Below are positions 13,869 through 13,966 of a DNA stretch of 13,966 nt, piece after piece. The DNA comes from JARRQB01 sp965368585 (lineage in GTDB: Bacteria > Pseudomonadota > Gammaproteobacteria > Chromatiales > Chromatiaceae): contig CBDUNM010000137.1 in assembly GCA_965368585.1 (NCBI GenBank), positions 1 through 13,966 of the forward strand. The letters are read 5' to 3'. Below the pieces are notes generated by a model. It saw only the letters and a program-made list of their open reading frames with translations. It had not been told where the DNA came from and ran no database searches. The position numbers and the translations under genes were made by a program. Numbering within the stretch: position 1 is the stretch's first letter; every line of letters starts with the position of its first letter.

Positions 13869-13880
13869 GAGCGTTCCTGA

Positions 13881-13966
13881 CTAAGCGGTGGTTGTGGAGT
13901 CGATGTCGCTGAGGCCGGACAGGCGCGTGGTCAAGCGCCGCAGGGCATCACGCAGGTCATCCTTGG
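13881..13966 (-). CDS. C-terminal end of an unknown gene upstream of hynS (partial)
   Basis: A minus-strand frame enters from the window edge and stops (TAG) 12 bases before the hynS start. The last 27 residues end in DDLRDALRRLTTRLSG and then LSDIDSTTTA. They have G/C-rich third positions and an amphipathic-helix pattern, so this is probably the tail of a real gene in the same operon. The piece is too short to identify. Confidence 0.5.
   Translation of the reverse strand, partial: KDDLRDALRRLTTRLSGLSDIDSTTTA

Noticed and set aside
1..13966. CRISPR arrays, insertion sequences, tRNA or rRNA genes
   Set aside because: I found no regularly spaced repeats, transposase motifs, terminal inverted repeats flanking a gene, or cloverleaf-like sequence.

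Overview
The window looks like chromosomal DNA from a GC-rich gammaproteobacterium, most likely a sulfur-oxidising or photosynthetic purple sulfur lineage (Chromatiales-like). The main reason is a split [NiFe] hydrogenase operon in the order hynS-isp1-isp2-(extra gene)-hynL. This is the Isp-type (group 1e) arrangement known from Thiocapsa and Allochromatium. A PEP-CTERM-like surface protein and a malate synthase G fit the same background. The organism assignment is inference from gene content; no rRNA or tRNA gene is visible.

Layout. Positions 2-388 (+) hold the 3' end of malate synthase G. Two small minus-strand genes follow: a 72-residue lysine-rich protein (524-742) and a 68-residue one-helix membrane protein (814-1020). 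Acetoacetyl-CoA synthetase (1093-3048, -) is divergent from a possible 55-residue ORF (3247-3414, +) that overlaps a class I/II aminotransferase (3405-4706, +). The divergent gap holds a perfect 12-bp palindrome. A stand-alone SpoT/Mesh1-like HD hydrolase (4752-5261, -), a 110-residue cysteine-containing protein (5332-5664, -) and a coiled-coil acidic protein (5800-6681, -) follow. Positions 6682-7045 have no convincing gene. A YaiI/YqxD-family protein (7046-7513, -) is divergent from a PEP-CTERM-like protein (7627-8466, +) that has a strong stem-loop just ahead of its ribosome binding site.

The hydrogenase block fills 8621-13966, all on the minus strand. It reads from the right: the tail of an unknown gene, HynS (Tat-exported small subunit with a C-terminal membrane anchor), Isp1 (b-type membrane cytochrome), Isp2 (iron-sulfur/CCG protein like HdrD or DsrK), a 152-residue protein I do not recognise, and HynL (large subunit). 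Four-base stop/start overlaps join hynS to isp1, isp1 to isp2 and isp2 to the unknown gene. Only 10 bases separate the unknown gene from hynL. The likely scheme is periplasmic H2 oxidation by HynSL, with electrons crossing the membrane through Isp1 haem to the Isp2 iron-sulfur/CCG centre on the cytoplasmic side. No maturation genes (hyp, hynD) lie in the window.

The strongest lead for something undescribed is the 152-residue gene embedded between isp2 and hynL. The PEP-CTERM-like protein with its leader hairpin, and the small ORF coupled to the aminotransferase, are secondary leads. Convergent gene junctions repeatedly carry perfect hairpins without a T-tract.
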